Below, piece after piece: positions 17,126 through 26,313 of a stretch of DNA of 64,000 nt (the first letter of the stretch is position 1; each line of letters begins with the position of its first letter). Both the position numbers and the translations under genes were made by a program. Below the pieces are notes generated by a model. It was not told where the DNA came from. It worked only from the letters and a program-made list of their open reading frames with translations, and did not search any database. The stretch lies in contig PYGH01000001.1 in assembly GCA_003014445.1 (NCBI GenBank), forward strand, positions 186,001 through 250,000, given 5' to 3'. This stretch comes from Fusobacterium naviforme (GTDB taxonomy: Bacteria; Bacillota; Clostridia; Lachnospirales; Lachnospiraceae).

Positions 17126-18046
17126 ATGAACGATCGACAGATGAAGTATATGCTGACAATACTGCGGGAGGGCAGTATCAGCAGGGCGGCAGAGCTGCTG
17201 TATGTGTCGCAGCCGTCGCTGAGCCAGATGGTGCGTAAAGTTGAGGAGGAGCTGGGTGCTGAGCTCTTTGTCCGTCACACTACACCGATGGTGCTGACGC
17301 CGGAGGGAGAGTGTTATATGCAGGCAGCCCGTTCCATCCGGAGCATTCAAGAGAATCTGAGCCGAAAGCTGGATGAGATTCGCTCCGGAAGCAGAGGCGA
17401 GATATTGCTTGGTATTCCGGTGCAGCGCGCACTTGAGGTGGTGCCGCGTATTTTCCCATGGATGCAAGAGCATTATCCCGAGGTCAGAATCCGACTGACG
17501 GAGACAGGCTCGGACAGTCTGGAGTCTCTTCTCCTGAATCATCGTCTGGACATGGCCTGTCTCACAACCTCCGCAAAGGCCAATCCTCTGAATTATATTC
17601 TGATCGCCCGGGAGCAGATCATGCTGCTTGCCGGGAAGCACACGGCAATTGCAGGACGCATTCCGGGCGAAACAGAGATCGATATTGCAGAGGCCGGGAC
17701 AGAACGTTTTATCCGCCTGAAGCCCGGGCACAGTACCCGCATCACAGAGGACAGGCTATTCGTTGACCGGCACATGTCTCCTGACGTCCTGTTTGAGACG
17801 GAGAGCATTGAGGTCGCGAAGCGCTCTGTCGCACCGTGCCGGGCAGTCTTTCTGTGCCCGAAGAACTATCTTGACATATCGCCGGAGCTCTACCGGGACT
17901 GCGTGAGCTATCCTGTTTCCGGCATTGACCGCGAGCGGCATTTTTATATCTGCCACAGGCGGGACCGCTATCTTCCGCAGTATATGACGGCGCTCATCCG
18001 ACTGCTGCAGCCGGAGTACCAGCCGGGGGAAGACGTGGCTCTGTGA
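17126..18046 (+). CDS. LysR-type regulator, probable regulator of citrate fermentation
   Basis: 306 residues from ATG 17126, with TTGGAGG 5 bp upstream; the frame is open much further back, but that part is antisense to citD/citE. The N-terminal winged HTH is clear (GSISRAAELLYVSQPSLSQMVRKVEEELG ends the recognition helix near residue 45). The effector domain runs from residue 90. It stands between the citrate lyase operon and the citrate transporter and is divergent to the first, so citrate control is a strong inference. The ligand itself is not shown by the sequence. Confidence 0.88.
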   Translation: MNDRQMKYMLTILREGSISRAAELLYVSQPSLSQMVRKVEEELGAELFVRHTTPMVLTPEGECYMQAARSIRSIQENLSRKLDEIRSGSRGEILLGIPVQRALEVVPRIFPWMQEHYPEVRIRLTETGSDSLESLLLNHRLDMACLTTSAKANPLNYILIAREQIMLLAGKHTAIAGRIPGETEIDIAEAGTERFIRLKPGHSTRITEDRLFVDRHMSPDVLFETESIEVAKRSVAPCRAVFLCPKNYLDISPELYRDCVSYPVSGIDRERHFYICHRRDRYLPQYMTALIRLLQPEYQPGEDVAL

Positions 18047-18099
18047 TCGCTATATAGAAGATTCTTTTGAATTTCCTATATGCAGGGGCTGGGCGGCGC

Positions 18100-19467
18100 T
18101 CACAGAGGGAGAATTCCGATCACAATGGCAAAGAGCATGCAGATTGCGGAGAAGCCCCACACATAGAAGAAGCTGGACCTGATGTGATCCTTGATATCGA
18201 CCTCTGCAAGACCTATGCCGAGCAGAGTAGCCGGAACCATAGGGCTGATGAAGGTTGCGCAGTTGCGGCAGACGACCATGGCGATGGCGATCGGGAGTGC
18301 AGAGATGCCAAAGCTCTCCCCGATGCCGATCATGACCGGGAGCATACCGTAGAAGTAGCTGTCCGTGTCGAAGGCCAGCGCGAGCGGTACAGAGAGGATA
18401 CCGATGACCAGCGGCAGGTGCATACCGAGTGCCGGGGGCAGCACCATGGTGATGAGATCTGCCATGCAGGAGACGACGCTTGCAACCTCGACTTCATTTA
18501 CTGTGACATTTTTTACCAGAATACCCATGAGCACGGCTGCGCCCATCAGAGTAGTGCACATCATGAGAGCAGGGCCGGCGTGGGAGTTGATGATCTTCTT
18601 CTGCATTTTGATCTCGCCGTAGTTCACGAGGATGGCGATGCCGACACCCAGCATGAAGGGGAAGTAGCTCGGGAAGACGTCCCAGATCAGGAGGGCGATG
18701 ACGGCGATCGTGAGGCAGATGTTGAAGGCAAAGAGCTTCGGGCGGGCGAGCTCGTTGACAGTCTCTGCGCTGCTCTCGCTCTGTACTTCAGCTGCCTGCG
18801 ATTCCTTTGCCAGTCTGCCGTTTAGGCCGGCGCCGCACTTCTGCTCCTGTATTCCGGCGAGTACGGCATGCGCCAGCACCAGCACGATGCCAAAGAGCTG
18901 AATCGGGAGCAGCATATTCCAGAGACCGCCTGCTTCCATGCCGAGCACGGAGGCTGCGCGCATGGTCGGGCCGGCCCAGGGCATGAGATTCAGAATGCCC
19001 ATCGCGAGGACGGCGACGCGAAGCAGGGTGGTGGGGCGCATATGCATCTTCTTATACACAGGAAGCATGGACGGGACTACGATCAGAAAAGTAGAAGCGC
19101 CGCCGCCGTCCAGATGGCCGATGAGGGCGATGATCGCAGTCATCACGGTCACGCCGATCACACTGTCTCCGACGAATTTCATCAGTTTACCGATGATCAC
19201 ATCGAACATCCCGGCGTCTGTCATAATGCCGAAGAACAGCACGCTGAAGACGAAGAGCGCTGCGGTGGGGCCCGTGCTCTTGAAGCCGGCCTTAATCAGG
19301 GAGGCTATGTCATCAAAGCTGTAGTAGCCGCCCAGCACCAGAATCAGCGCCAGAACAGATGGGAAGAGGATGAAGGCGATGCTGGGAAGGGTCTTACTCT
19401 TGAATAGCGTGACAACAATGGCAATAATACATAAAAAACCTAAAATACCGACAACTACCTGATTCAT
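18100..19467 (-). CDS. CitMHS-family citrate transporter
   Basis: 455 residues with about 11-12 hydrophobic segments. It matches the CitM/CitH type of metal-citrate:proton symporter: early FPSVLALILVLGGYYS, the ALFVFSVLFFGIMTDAG segment, the GHLDGGGASTFLIVVPSMLPVY signature, and LNLMPWAGPTMRAASVLG. A charged cytoplasmic loop near residues 215-245 separates the halves. It probably supplies citrate to citrate lyase. It starts with AAGGAGAGG upstream and is read convergently with the LysR gene. A promoter and a palindromic site lie upstream. Confidence 0.93.
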   Translation of the reverse strand: MNQVVVGILGFLCIIAIVVTLFKSKTLPSIAFILFPSVLALILVLGGYYSFDDIASLIKAGFKSTGPTAALFVFSVLFFGIMTDAGMFDVIIGKLMKFVGDSVIGVTVMTAIIALIGHLDGGGASTFLIVVPSMLPVYKKMHMRPTTLLRVAVLAMGILNLMPWAGPTMRAASVLGMEAGGLWNMLLPIQLFGIVLVLAHAVLAGIQEQKCGAGLNGRLAKESQAAEVQSESSAETVNELARPKLFAFNICLTIAVIALLIWDVFPSYFPFMLGVGIAILVNYGEIKMQKKIINSHAGPALMMCTTLMGAAVLMGILVKNVTVNEVEVASVVSCMADLITMVLPPALGMHLPLVIGILSVPLALAFDTDSYFYGMLPVMIGIGESFGISALPIAIAMVVCRNCATFISPMVPATLLGIGLAEVDIKDHIRSSFFYVWGFSAICMLFAIVIGILPL

Positions 19468-19509
19468 TGCACCTCTCCTTTTGTATGAGAAATAAAGTTG
19501 TATAGTTAC

Positions 19510-19578
19510 AATATATAAAGTTTCGTCCCACAGTTCAAATATCTTTTTATATTTTGGACCATAGGTATTTACCTATGG
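19510..19578 (-). promoter_or_regulatory. Promoter of the citrate transporter with upstream 20-bp palindrome
   Basis: On the minus strand TTGAAC (19533-19538) is separated by 17 bp from TATATT (19510-19515). Upstream of the -35 is the perfect palindrome CCATAGGTA-TT-TACCTATGG (19559-19578). Its position, about 45-65 bp before the expected start point, suits an activator of the LysR type. Confidence 0.6.
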
Positions 19579-19619
19579 CAGAGAAAGGCGCAAAGTATCC
19601 CTTGTGTGCGGCAGAAGCA

Positions 19620-19648
19620 TTGCCGGTCCGCTGTGAAGCTGTTATACT
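19620..19648 (+). promoter_or_regulatory. Probable promoter of cvfB
   Basis: TTGCCG (19620-19625), 17-bp spacer and TATACT (19643-19648), 46 bp before the cvfB start. Confidence 0.55.
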
Positions 19649-19693
19649 GCGCTCAGATAGGGGACTTAAGTCTCGTCGGGAAGGAAAGAAAAT

Positions 19694-20536
19694 ATGAAGC
19701 TTGGAAAAATTCAGACATTGCGCATCGTCCGCTTTCGCGATTTCGGGGCTTATCTGGCAGAGAGCGACGCGCCGGATGCCGAGTCTGTGCTGCTGCCGAA
19801 AAAGCAGCTGCCGGAGGGGGTGAAGGAGGGGGATGAGCTCACTGTCTTTCTATATAAAGACAGTGCCGGCCGTCCCATTGCGACGACAAAGAAGCCGCTG
19901 CTCACGGTAGGAGAGACGGGGAAGCTCACAATCCGGGAGATCACGCAGATCGGCGCTTTTCTGGATATCGGTCTGGAGCGTGATGTGCTGCTGCCCTTCC
20001 GGGAGCGGGAGGGGGAGATTAAGCCGGGACAGAGCGTTTTAGCAGCGCTCTATGTGGATCACAGCGGACGTCTTGCGGCGACCATGCGCGTCTATCCGTA
20101 TCTCAGGGCAGCGGAGTCGTATCGGGCGGATGATGTTGTGCAGGGCACGGTGTATGAGATTCGCGATATGGGAGTCTTTGTGGCGGTGGACGACCGTTAC
20201 TTCGGACTGATTCCGAGGAGTGAGGTCTATGAGCATTTTTCCATAGGACAGGAGATCAGCGCAAGGGTCATGCGTGTCCGCGAGGACGGTAAGCTGGATT
20301 TGAGTCCCAGAAAAAAGGCCTTTCAGCAGATGGGAGATGATGCTGCGCGGATCATGGAGGCACTTGCGGCAGCGGGCGGAACGCTTCCCTACGGGGATGG
20401 AAGCGATCCGGAGAAGATACGTGAGGTGTTCGGCATCTCAAAAAGCGCCTTCAAGCGCGCGCTGGGGCGTCTGTTGCGGGAAGGAAAAATTTTGCTCACA
20501 GCAGAGGGAATTGAACAGAAGTTCAGCACAAAATAA
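19694..20536 (+). CDS. cvfB: CvfB/YitL-type S1-domain RNA-binding protein
   Basis: 280 residues; GGAAGGAAAG precedes the ATG. Three S1-like OB domains follow each other (residues about 1-65, 68-130 and 140-205; for example ITQIGAFLDIGLERDVLLPF and IRDMGVFVAVDDRYFGLIP). A C-terminal winged helix ends the protein (IREVFGISKSAFKRALGRLL). CvfB proteins bind RNA and affect virulence-factor expression in Staphylococcus; the general role is poorly defined. The gene stands alone with its own promoter. Confidence 0.92.
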   Translation: MKLGKIQTLRIVRFRDFGAYLAESDAPDAESVLLPKKQLPEGVKEGDELTVFLYKDSAGRPIATTKKPLLTVGETGKLTIREITQIGAFLDIGLERDVLLPFREREGEIKPGQSVLAALYVDHSGRLAATMRVYPYLRAAESYRADDVVQGTVYEIRDMGVFVAVDDRYFGLIPRSEVYEHFSIGQEISARVMRVREDGKLDLSPRKKAFQQMGDDAARIMEALAAAGGTLPYGDGSDPEKIREVFGISKSAFKRALGRLLREGKILLTAEGIEQKFSTK

Positions 20537-20714
20537 CCAACATTTTAAAAAAGAAATGTGAAATATGCACAGAAAAAAAGCTGCTTTTTCAACAAGCCGC
20601 TTGAAATTCTTGTGATAGTGCCTTACAATGCTCTAAAGAGACCAAAATTCAAACTGGAGAGAGTTGTATAAAATCCCCGGCGGAATCCGCCTGTGCGGCT
20701 GAAAGGAGACGGAA

Positions 20715-21803
20715 ATGATATCGAATCAGATTTTGCAGACCACGCTCGAGGGCCTGAAAAATATTACGCGCATAGAGCTCTGCATCACGGATACGGACGG
20801 CAAGGTGCTTGCCGGTACCTTCCCGGGAGCGGAGGAGTACGAGGCTTCGGCCCTCGCCTTTGCAGACTCTCCTGCGGATTCACAGGTCGTTGGCGGCTGT
20901 CAGTTTTTCAAGGTCTTCGATGAGAATCAGCTGGAGTATATCCTGCTTGCGAAGGGCACCAATGACGATGTTTACATGGTGGGAAAGCTTGCGGCCTTTC
21001 AGGTGCAGAATCTCCTGACCGCTTATAAGGAGCGCTTTGACCGCGACAACTTCATCAAAAATTTGCTTCTTGATAATCTTCTGCTGGTAGATATCTATAA
21101 TCGTGCGAAAAAGCTCCACATCGATACGGATGCGCGCCGCGTGGTCTATATCATTGAGACGAAGAACGACAGAGAGGTCAATGTCCTCGAGACTGTGCGC
21201 GGATTCTTTACAGGGAAGAGCAGAGACTTTGTCACCGCTGTGGACGGGCGGAACATTATTCTTGTCAGGGAGCTCCGTGACGGCGAGACCTATGATGATC
21301 TCGACAGGGCGGCAGAGGAGATTCTGAACAGTCTCCACGGGGCCGAAATTGCGAATGTCAATATCGCCTACGGCACGATTGTTAACGAGATCAAGGAGGT
21401 ATCCCGCTCCTATAAGGAAGCGAAGATGGCGCTGGATGTCGGGAAGATCTTCTACAGCGAGCAGAATATCGTTGCATACAGCAGACTCGGCATCGGACGT
21501 CTCATCTATCAGCTGCCGATTCCGCTCTGCAAGATGTTCATCCGTGAGATCTTCGAGGGCAAGAACCCGGACGATTTTGATGAGGAGACCCTGCAGACCA
21601 TCAACAAATTCTTTGAGAACAGCCTGAATGTGTCCGAGACCTCGCGCCAGCTCTACATTCACCGCAACACGCTGGTCTATCGCCTTGACAAGCTTCAGAA
21701 GACGACAGGACTGGATCTGCGTGTCTTTGAGGATGCCATCACCTTTAAGATTGCCCTGATGGTTGTGAAGTATATGAAATACATGGAGACGATCGATTAC
21801 TGA
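20715..21803 (+). CDS. CdaR/PucR-type transcriptional regulator upstream of ftsEX
   Basis: 362 residues, ATG with AAAGGAG 7 bp upstream. An N-terminal sugar-diacid-recognition-like sensor region is followed by a GGDEF-like CdaR middle domain (VVYIIETKNDREVNV to NIAYGTIVNEI). The C-terminal PucR HTH shows SLNVSETSRQLYIHRNTLVYRLDKLQ. Its stop overlaps the ftsE start by one base, so it is translated with the cell-division ABC genes. The ligand is unknown. The link to ftsEX may mean it controls this operon, or only that it has been conserved there. Confidence 0.85.
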   Translation: MISNQILQTTLEGLKNITRIELCITDTDGKVLAGTFPGAEEYEASALAFADSPADSQVVGGCQFFKVFDENQLEYILLAKGTNDDVYMVGKLAAFQVQNLLTAYKERFDRDNFIKNLLLDNLLLVDIYNRAKKLHIDTDARRVVYIIETKNDREVNVLETVRGFFTGKSRDFVTAVDGRNIILVRELRDGETYDDLDRAAEEILNSLHGAEIANVNIAYGTIVNEIKEVSRSYKEAKMALDVGKIFYSEQNIVAYSRLGIGRLIYQLPIPLCKMFIREIFEGKNPDDFDEETLQTINKFFENSLNVSETSRQLYIHRNTLVYRLDKLQKTTGLDLRVFEDAITFKIALMVVKYMKYMETIDY

Positions 21804-22486
21804 TGATCGTACTGGAAAATGTAAGCAAGAGCTACGAGCGCGGTCCGAGGGCGTCGCGGGCGCTGAAGAACATCAATCTGAGCATAGAGGACGGCGAGTT
21901 CGTATTTATTATGGGACGCTCCGGCGCGGGGAAATCCACGCTGGTGCGTCTTCTCATGAAGGAGACGGAGCCCACGGAGGGGCGGCTCGTGGTGAATGAC
22001 ATTGAGCTGAACCGTATGCCGCGGCGCCAGATCCCGAACTATCGCCGGACGATCGGCGTCGTGTTTCAGGACTTTCGTCTGCTGAAACATCTGAATGTGT
22101 ATGAGAATGTCGCCTTTGCACAGCGCGTGATCGGAAAGCCGGTGCGGGAGATCAGGGACAATGTCTCTGAGGTGCTGCGGCTGGTTGGGCTCTCTGCGAA
22201 GTACAAGGCGAATGTCCGTGAGCTCTCCGGCGGAGAACAGCAGAGGGTTGCGATTGCCAGAGCGCTGGTAAACCGTCCGAAGCTGCTTCTGGCAGATGAG
22301 CCGACAGGAAATCTGGACGCAAGGACTGCGGAGGGGATCATGGGATTGCTGGAGCAGATCAATGCGAAGGGAACTACGGTTGTTGTAATCACACATTCCT
22401 GGGAGACGGTGAAGAGGATGCACAGGCGCGTCGTCATTTTGGATCACGGGACACTCAGAAGTGACGAGGAGCAGGTGAGTCAATGA
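21803..22486 (+). CDS. ftsE: Cell division ATP-binding protein FtsE
   Basis: 227 residues with a complete ABC ATPase set: Walker A GRSGAGKST, Q-loop VFQDFRLL, signature LSGGEQQRVAIARAL, Walker B LLLADEPTGNLD and the H-loop ITHSW. The start VLENVSKSYE is FtsE-like. FtsE powers FtsX at the membrane to activate peptidoglycan hydrolases during division. It overlaps the regulator before it and FtsX after it (ATGA), so expression is tightly coupled. Confidence 0.96.
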   Translation: MIVLENVSKSYERGPRASRALKNINLSIEDGEFVFIMGRSGAGKSTLVRLLMKETEPTEGRLVVNDIELNRMPRRQIPNYRRTIGVVFQDFRLLKHLNVYENVAFAQRVIGKPVREIRDNVSEVLRLVGLSAKYKANVRELSGGEQQRVAIARALVNRPKLLLADEPTGNLDARTAEGIMGLLEQINAKGTTVVVITHSWETVKRMHRRVVILDHGTLRSDEEQVSQ

Positions 22487-23391
22487 ATTTCAGCATGTTT
22501 GCATACTGCCTGAAGCAGGGAATGAAAAATATATGCCGGAACTTAAAGTTTTCGCTTGCGAGTGCAGCGACCGTTTCGGCGTGTATTTTTTTATTTTGTA
22601 TGTTTTTTGCCATTGTGAGAAATTTGGATTATGTCGTGCGGAATGCGGAAAGCAGCATGGGCGTCACGGCGCTCTTTGAGGAGACGCTCTCCGAGGAGGA
22701 GATACGGGCGATCGGGGCAGAGATCTCGGCGCGGCCGGAGGTGAGAGAGCTGAGCTTTATCTCAGCAGAGGAGGCCTGGGAGCAGTTTAAGAGCGAGTAC
22801 TTCGCGGGAAAGGAGGAGCTTGCGGCGGGCTTTAATGAGGACAATCCGCTCGCGGGCAGCGCTTCCTATAATATTCTGCTGAATGATATCAGTGAGCAGG
22901 ATGCCTTCGTCGCGTGGCTTTCCACTGTGCCGGGGGTCCGTCAGGTGAACTATGCGCGCAGCACGGTGAGCAGCCTGATGCGCCTGAACCGGGTCATCAC
23001 CCTGCTCTCCGGCGGCATTATCCTCATTCTTCTGATGGTTGCGGTGTTTCTTATTGCGAATACCATCACAGTTGCGGCTGCATTCCGGAGGACGGAAAAT
23101 GAGATCATGCGCATGATCGGTGCGACAAACGGGATGATACGCGCGCCCTTTGTGATTGAGGGAACTGTGATCGGCCTTGTGGGGGCGCTGCTGCCGCTGG
23201 GGGCGGTGAGTATATTCTACGGGAGAGTGGTGGGCTACCTCACGGAGCGCTTCGGACTTCTGACAGACATTTTCCGCTTTCTTCCACTGAGGGCCATATT
23301 CCCGCAGATGGCGGGGACTGCGCTGCTGCTCGGCTGCGGCATCGGCTTTGGCGTGAGTTTTCTGACCATACGAAAGCACCTGAGAGTGTGA
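22483..23391 (+). CDS. ftsX: Cell division membrane protein FtsX
   Basis: 302 residues with four membrane segments (about 22-45, 178-205, 225-250 and 275-298). A large extracellular domain between the first two contains EEIRAIGAEISARPEV. The cytoplasmic RRTENEIMRMIGATNGMIRAPF stretch is the family signature. FtsX passes the ATPase movement of FtsE to an extracellular hydrolase; the next gene is a coiled-coil M23 protein of just that kind. Overlaps ftsE by 4 bp. Confidence 0.95.
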   Translation: MNFSMFAYCLKQGMKNICRNLKFSLASAATVSACIFLFCMFFAIVRNLDYVVRNAESSMGVTALFEETLSEEEIRAIGAEISARPEVRELSFISAEEAWEQFKSEYFAGKEELAAGFNEDNPLAGSASYNILLNDISEQDAFVAWLSTVPGVRQVNYARSTVSSLMRLNRVITLLSGGIILILLMVAVFLIANTITVAAAFRRTENEIMRMIGATNGMIRAPFVIEGTVIGLVGALLPLGAVSIFYGRVVGYLTERFGLLTDIFRFLPLRAIFPQMAGTALLLGCGIGFGVSFLTIRKHLRV

Positions 23392-23399
23392 GGGCTGTG

Positions 23400-24686
23400 A
23401 TGATGAGAGCCGGGAGAAGAGCGGCGGCAGTGCTGGGGCTGCTGGGGTTTTTGCTGCTGTGCAGGGAGACAGCGCTCGCAGCACCGAATGCCGTAGAGCA
23501 GGAGAGGCTTCAGAATGCGGCGGGGCAGAAGAAGCAGCTGGAGCAGGAACAGGCAAGGACGGAGCAGCGCATCTCTGAGCTGAGCGGGCTGAAGTCTGAC
23601 GTATCGGCCTATGTGGAGGGACTGGATCAGCATCTCACGGAGGTTGCGGGGGAGCTGGAGCGCCTTGAGGGGGAGATAGCCGACAAGGAGGCGGAGCTCG
23701 CAGGTACGCGGGAGGAGCTGGATCAGGCTGAGCGCGATGCGAAGCAGCAGTATAAGGATATGAAGCTTCGCATAAAATACATGTATGAGAAGGGAAATAC
23801 CGGCTTCCTGGAGCTGTTATTTTCTTCCAGAAATCTCTCCGAATTTTTTAATCACGCGGAGTATGTGCAGAAGATATCGGAGTACGACAGAAAGCAGCTG
23901 GATGTCTATGAGGCGATCTGTGTGAAGATTCAGGATCAGCAGCAGAGGCTGGAGCAGGAGAAAGCGGAGCTTGAGGCTCTCCAGCAGAATGCCGCAGCGA
24001 AGCAGGACTCCCTGAAGATTCTGATGGCAGAGAAGGTACAGGAGCTCTCGATCTATTCGGAGCAGATCGGAGAGGCGCAGGATGAGCTCGCGGAGTACAA
24101 GGAACAGATCGCCGCACAGGAGGCAGAAATCAAGGCGGTGGAGGCCGCGGTGAAGGCGCGGGAGGAAGAAGAGCGGAGACGCGCCGAGGAGGAAGAGAGG
24201 CGCCGCAGGGCAGAGGAGGCGTCACGTCTCGCGGCAGGGGAGACGATAGCTCCGGAGGAAAAGAGCAGTGCGGCAGTCAAATCCATCGGAGACATCCGCT
24301 TCAGCTGGCCCTGTCCGGCCAGCAGCCGGGTATCCTCCGGCTATGGCAGACGCAGCTCACCGACAAAGGGGGCAAGCTCTTTTCATCAGGGGATCGATAT
24401 TGCTGCGCCGACCGGTACAGCGATCACTGCTGCGGCGGCGGGAGAGGTTGTCACTGCGAGTTACTCGCGGAGCGCAGGCAATTACGTCATGATCCATCAC
24501 GGCGGCGGTGTGTATACACTCTATATGCACTGCTCCACATTGAATGTGGGGCAGGGGGAGCGGGTTAGCGCCGGACAGACCATTGCAAAGGTGGGCTCGA
24601 CCGGAATCTCCACCGGGCCGCATCTGCACTTCGGCGTGCGCGCCGGAGGAACATACGTGAATCCGGCGGAGTATGTGAGTCCATGA
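23400..24686 (+). CDS. Coiled-coil M23 peptidoglycan hydrolase, probable FtsEX partner (EnvC/PcsB-like)
   Basis: 428 residues from ATG 23400; a GTG at 23388 overlapping ftsX is possible. A signal peptide ends near ALAAPNA. A long Glu/Gln-rich coiled coil follows (about residues 30-280, with a charged EEERRRAEEEERRRRAEEA repeat). The C-terminal LytM/M23 endopeptidase domain has FHQGIDIAAPTG (metal His and Asp) and GPHLHFGVR (HxH). The layout is that of EnvC or clostridial PcsB-like hydrolases controlled by FtsEX. It is exported and cuts peptide cross-links at the division site. Confidence 0.92.
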   Translation: MMRAGRRAAAVLGLLGFLLLCRETALAAPNAVEQERLQNAAGQKKQLEQEQARTEQRISELSGLKSDVSAYVEGLDQHLTEVAGELERLEGEIADKEAELAGTREELDQAERDAKQQYKDMKLRIKYMYEKGNTGFLELLFSSRNLSEFFNHAEYVQKISEYDRKQLDVYEAICVKIQDQQQRLEQEKAELEALQQNAAAKQDSLKILMAEKVQELSIYSEQIGEAQDELAEYKEQIAAQEAEIKAVEAAVKAREEEERRRAEEEERRRRAEEASRLAAGETIAPEEKSSAAVKSIGDIRFSWPCPASSRVSSGYGRRSSPTKGASSFHQGIDIAAPTGTAITAAAAGEVVTASYSRSAGNYVMIHHGGGVYTLYMHCSTLNVGQGERVSAGQTIAKVGSTGISTGPHLHFGVRAGGTYVNPAEYVSP

Positions 24687-24814
24687 GGCAGTTGCAGTAT
24701 GGGCAGAGAGTGGTATATCCGGACAGAAGACACACGGAGTCATGTATATCTGCCTGAGCCTGAGTATGGCGGCGACAGAGGAGAACCGCAGTGTGCTGCG
24801 GCGGGAGAAAAGAG

Positions 24815-26179
24815 ATGGATAACGAGAACAAGAGTGAAACGGAGCGGCTGAATGCAGAAAAGGATGGCGCGGAGACTTCCGTTGCTGTGTCCGCCGCTCG
24901 CGCCGGAGCGGGTGCGACGGGGAAGAAGGGGAGTGGCTTCTGGAAGGGTTTTTTCTGGGGCCTTGCGGCAGCAGCTCTGCTCGTATTGATTGTGGCGGGC
25001 AGCTTTCTGTATCAGCTTGGCAGAGGGCTTCTGCCAGATGCCGCGAGTGCACGGAAGGGGGCACAGAGCGAGAAGACCGCGACGATCAGCGAGCTGCCGA
25101 ATCCGGAGCACCTGGACTACGATAAGATTATGAAGAAGATCAAGCTCCTTCAGAGAGTCATCAGCAAAAACTTTCTCTTTGACGAGCATCCGGAGGAGGT
25201 GGAGAATGGAATCTATGCCGGTATGCTGAGAGGTCTGGGGGACCCTTACACCGTATATTATACGGAGGAGGAGTACACCCGGATGAATGAGGAGACCAGC
25301 GGAACCTACTCCGGAATCGGCGCGCTGCTCTCTCAGGATAAGGAGAGCGGCATCTGCACGGTGGTCACGGTCTTTGCAGGGTCGCCTGCGGAAGAGGCCG
25401 GACTGAGGGAGGGAGATATCCTCTACACAGTAGACGGAAATGAGATCACGGGAGCGGAGCTCGATTATTTTGTGTCCACCTATATACACGGTGAGGAGGG
25501 AAGCAGCGCAGAGATCGTTGTGCTCCGCGGAGAGACACGGGAGCAGCTCACGTTTACTGTGACGCGCCGAAGCATTGATGTGCCGACAGTGGAGTACGAG
25601 CTGAAGGAGGATGGAATTGCCTACCTGCGTATACTCCAGTTTGATGTGGTCACTGCGGAACAGTTTCAGAGTGCAGTGGATGCACTCACAGAGCAGGGCA
25701 TGCAAAAGCTTGTTATTGATCTGAGAAACAATCCCGGCGGAGTGGTACAGTCGGCGGTGCAGATGCTCGACTACATGCTTCCGGACGGATTGCTGGTCTA
25801 CACCGCAGGGAGAGACGGAGTCGGAGAGAAATACTATTCTGAGGATGGTCACGAGGTTTCTGTTCCGACCGTGCTTCTGATCAACGGAAATTCTGCAAGC
25901 TCTGCAGAAATATTTGCCGGGGCTTACAGGGACTTCGGGAGGGCCACTCTGGTAGGGACAAAGACCTTTGGAAAGGGCATTGTTCAGTTTGTGCTTCCGC
26001 TTGGGGACGGCTCGGCAGTGAAGCTCACGACACAGCACTATTACACGCCGAGCGGTTTTGATCTGCACGGCAAGGGAATAGAGCCGGATGTGTTTCTGGA
26101 GCCGGGCGAGAGAGATACAATCAATGGGGAGAGTGATGCTCAGCTTGAGCGGGCCATGAGTATTTTAAAAAATGAATAA
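24815..26179 (+). CDS. ctpA: C-terminal processing protease (S41, CtpA type)
   Basis: 454 residues from ATG 24815, with GGGAGAAAAG upstream; an in-frame GTG lies at 24791. A cytoplasmic start is followed by one membrane anchor (about 42-65). A PDZ domain (GIGALLSQDKESG to AEIVVLRG) leads into the S41 protease with catalytic Ser in GNSASSAEIFAGA and Lys in TFGKGIVQFVLP. It lies 128 bp behind the M23 hydrolase. Such proteases often trim or activate cell-wall hydrolases, so a link with the FtsEX partner is plausible. Confidence 0.94.
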   Translation: MDNENKSETERLNAEKDGAETSVAVSAARAGAGATGKKGSGFWKGFFWGLAAAALLVLIVAGSFLYQLGRGLLPDAASARKGAQSEKTATISELPNPEHLDYDKIMKKIKLLQRVISKNFLFDEHPEEVENGIYAGMLRGLGDPYTVYYTEEEYTRMNEETSGTYSGIGALLSQDKESGICTVVTVFAGSPAEEAGLREGDILYTVDGNEITGAELDYFVSTYIHGEEGSSAEIVVLRGETREQLTFTVTRRSIDVPTVEYELKEDGIAYLRILQFDVVTAEQFQSAVDALTEQGMQKLVIDLRNNPGGVVQSAVQMLDYMLPDGLLVYTAGRDGVGEKYYSEDGHEVSVPTVLLINGNSASSAEIFAGAYRDFGRATLVGTKTFGKGIVQFVLPLGDGSAVKLTTQHYYTPSGFDLHGKGIEPDVFLEPGERDTINGESDAQLERAMSILKNE

Positions 26180-26194
26180 ATAATTATTCAAAAC

Positions 26195-26227
26195 GGGGCG
26201 GTTTTTTGGAAGGCTGCCCCGCTACTT
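26195..26227 (+). terminator. Terminator after ctpA
   Basis: CGGGGC(GG) pairs with (CT)GCCCCG around a T-rich loop, followed by CTACTTTTTT. Confidence 0.75.
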
Positions 26228-26242
26228 TTTTGCAAGAAACAC

Positions 26243-26270
26243 TTGATTATAAGGAAATAATGATTATAAT
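26243..26270 (+). promoter_or_regulatory. Promoter of the amino-acid ABC operon
   Basis: TTGATT (26243-26248), 16-bp spacer, TATAAT (26265-26270), 44 bp before the start codon. Confidence 0.7.
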
Positions 26271-26313
26271 AAAGCAAAAGTAAATGTATTTTTAAACACA
26301 GGAGGGAAAAAAT

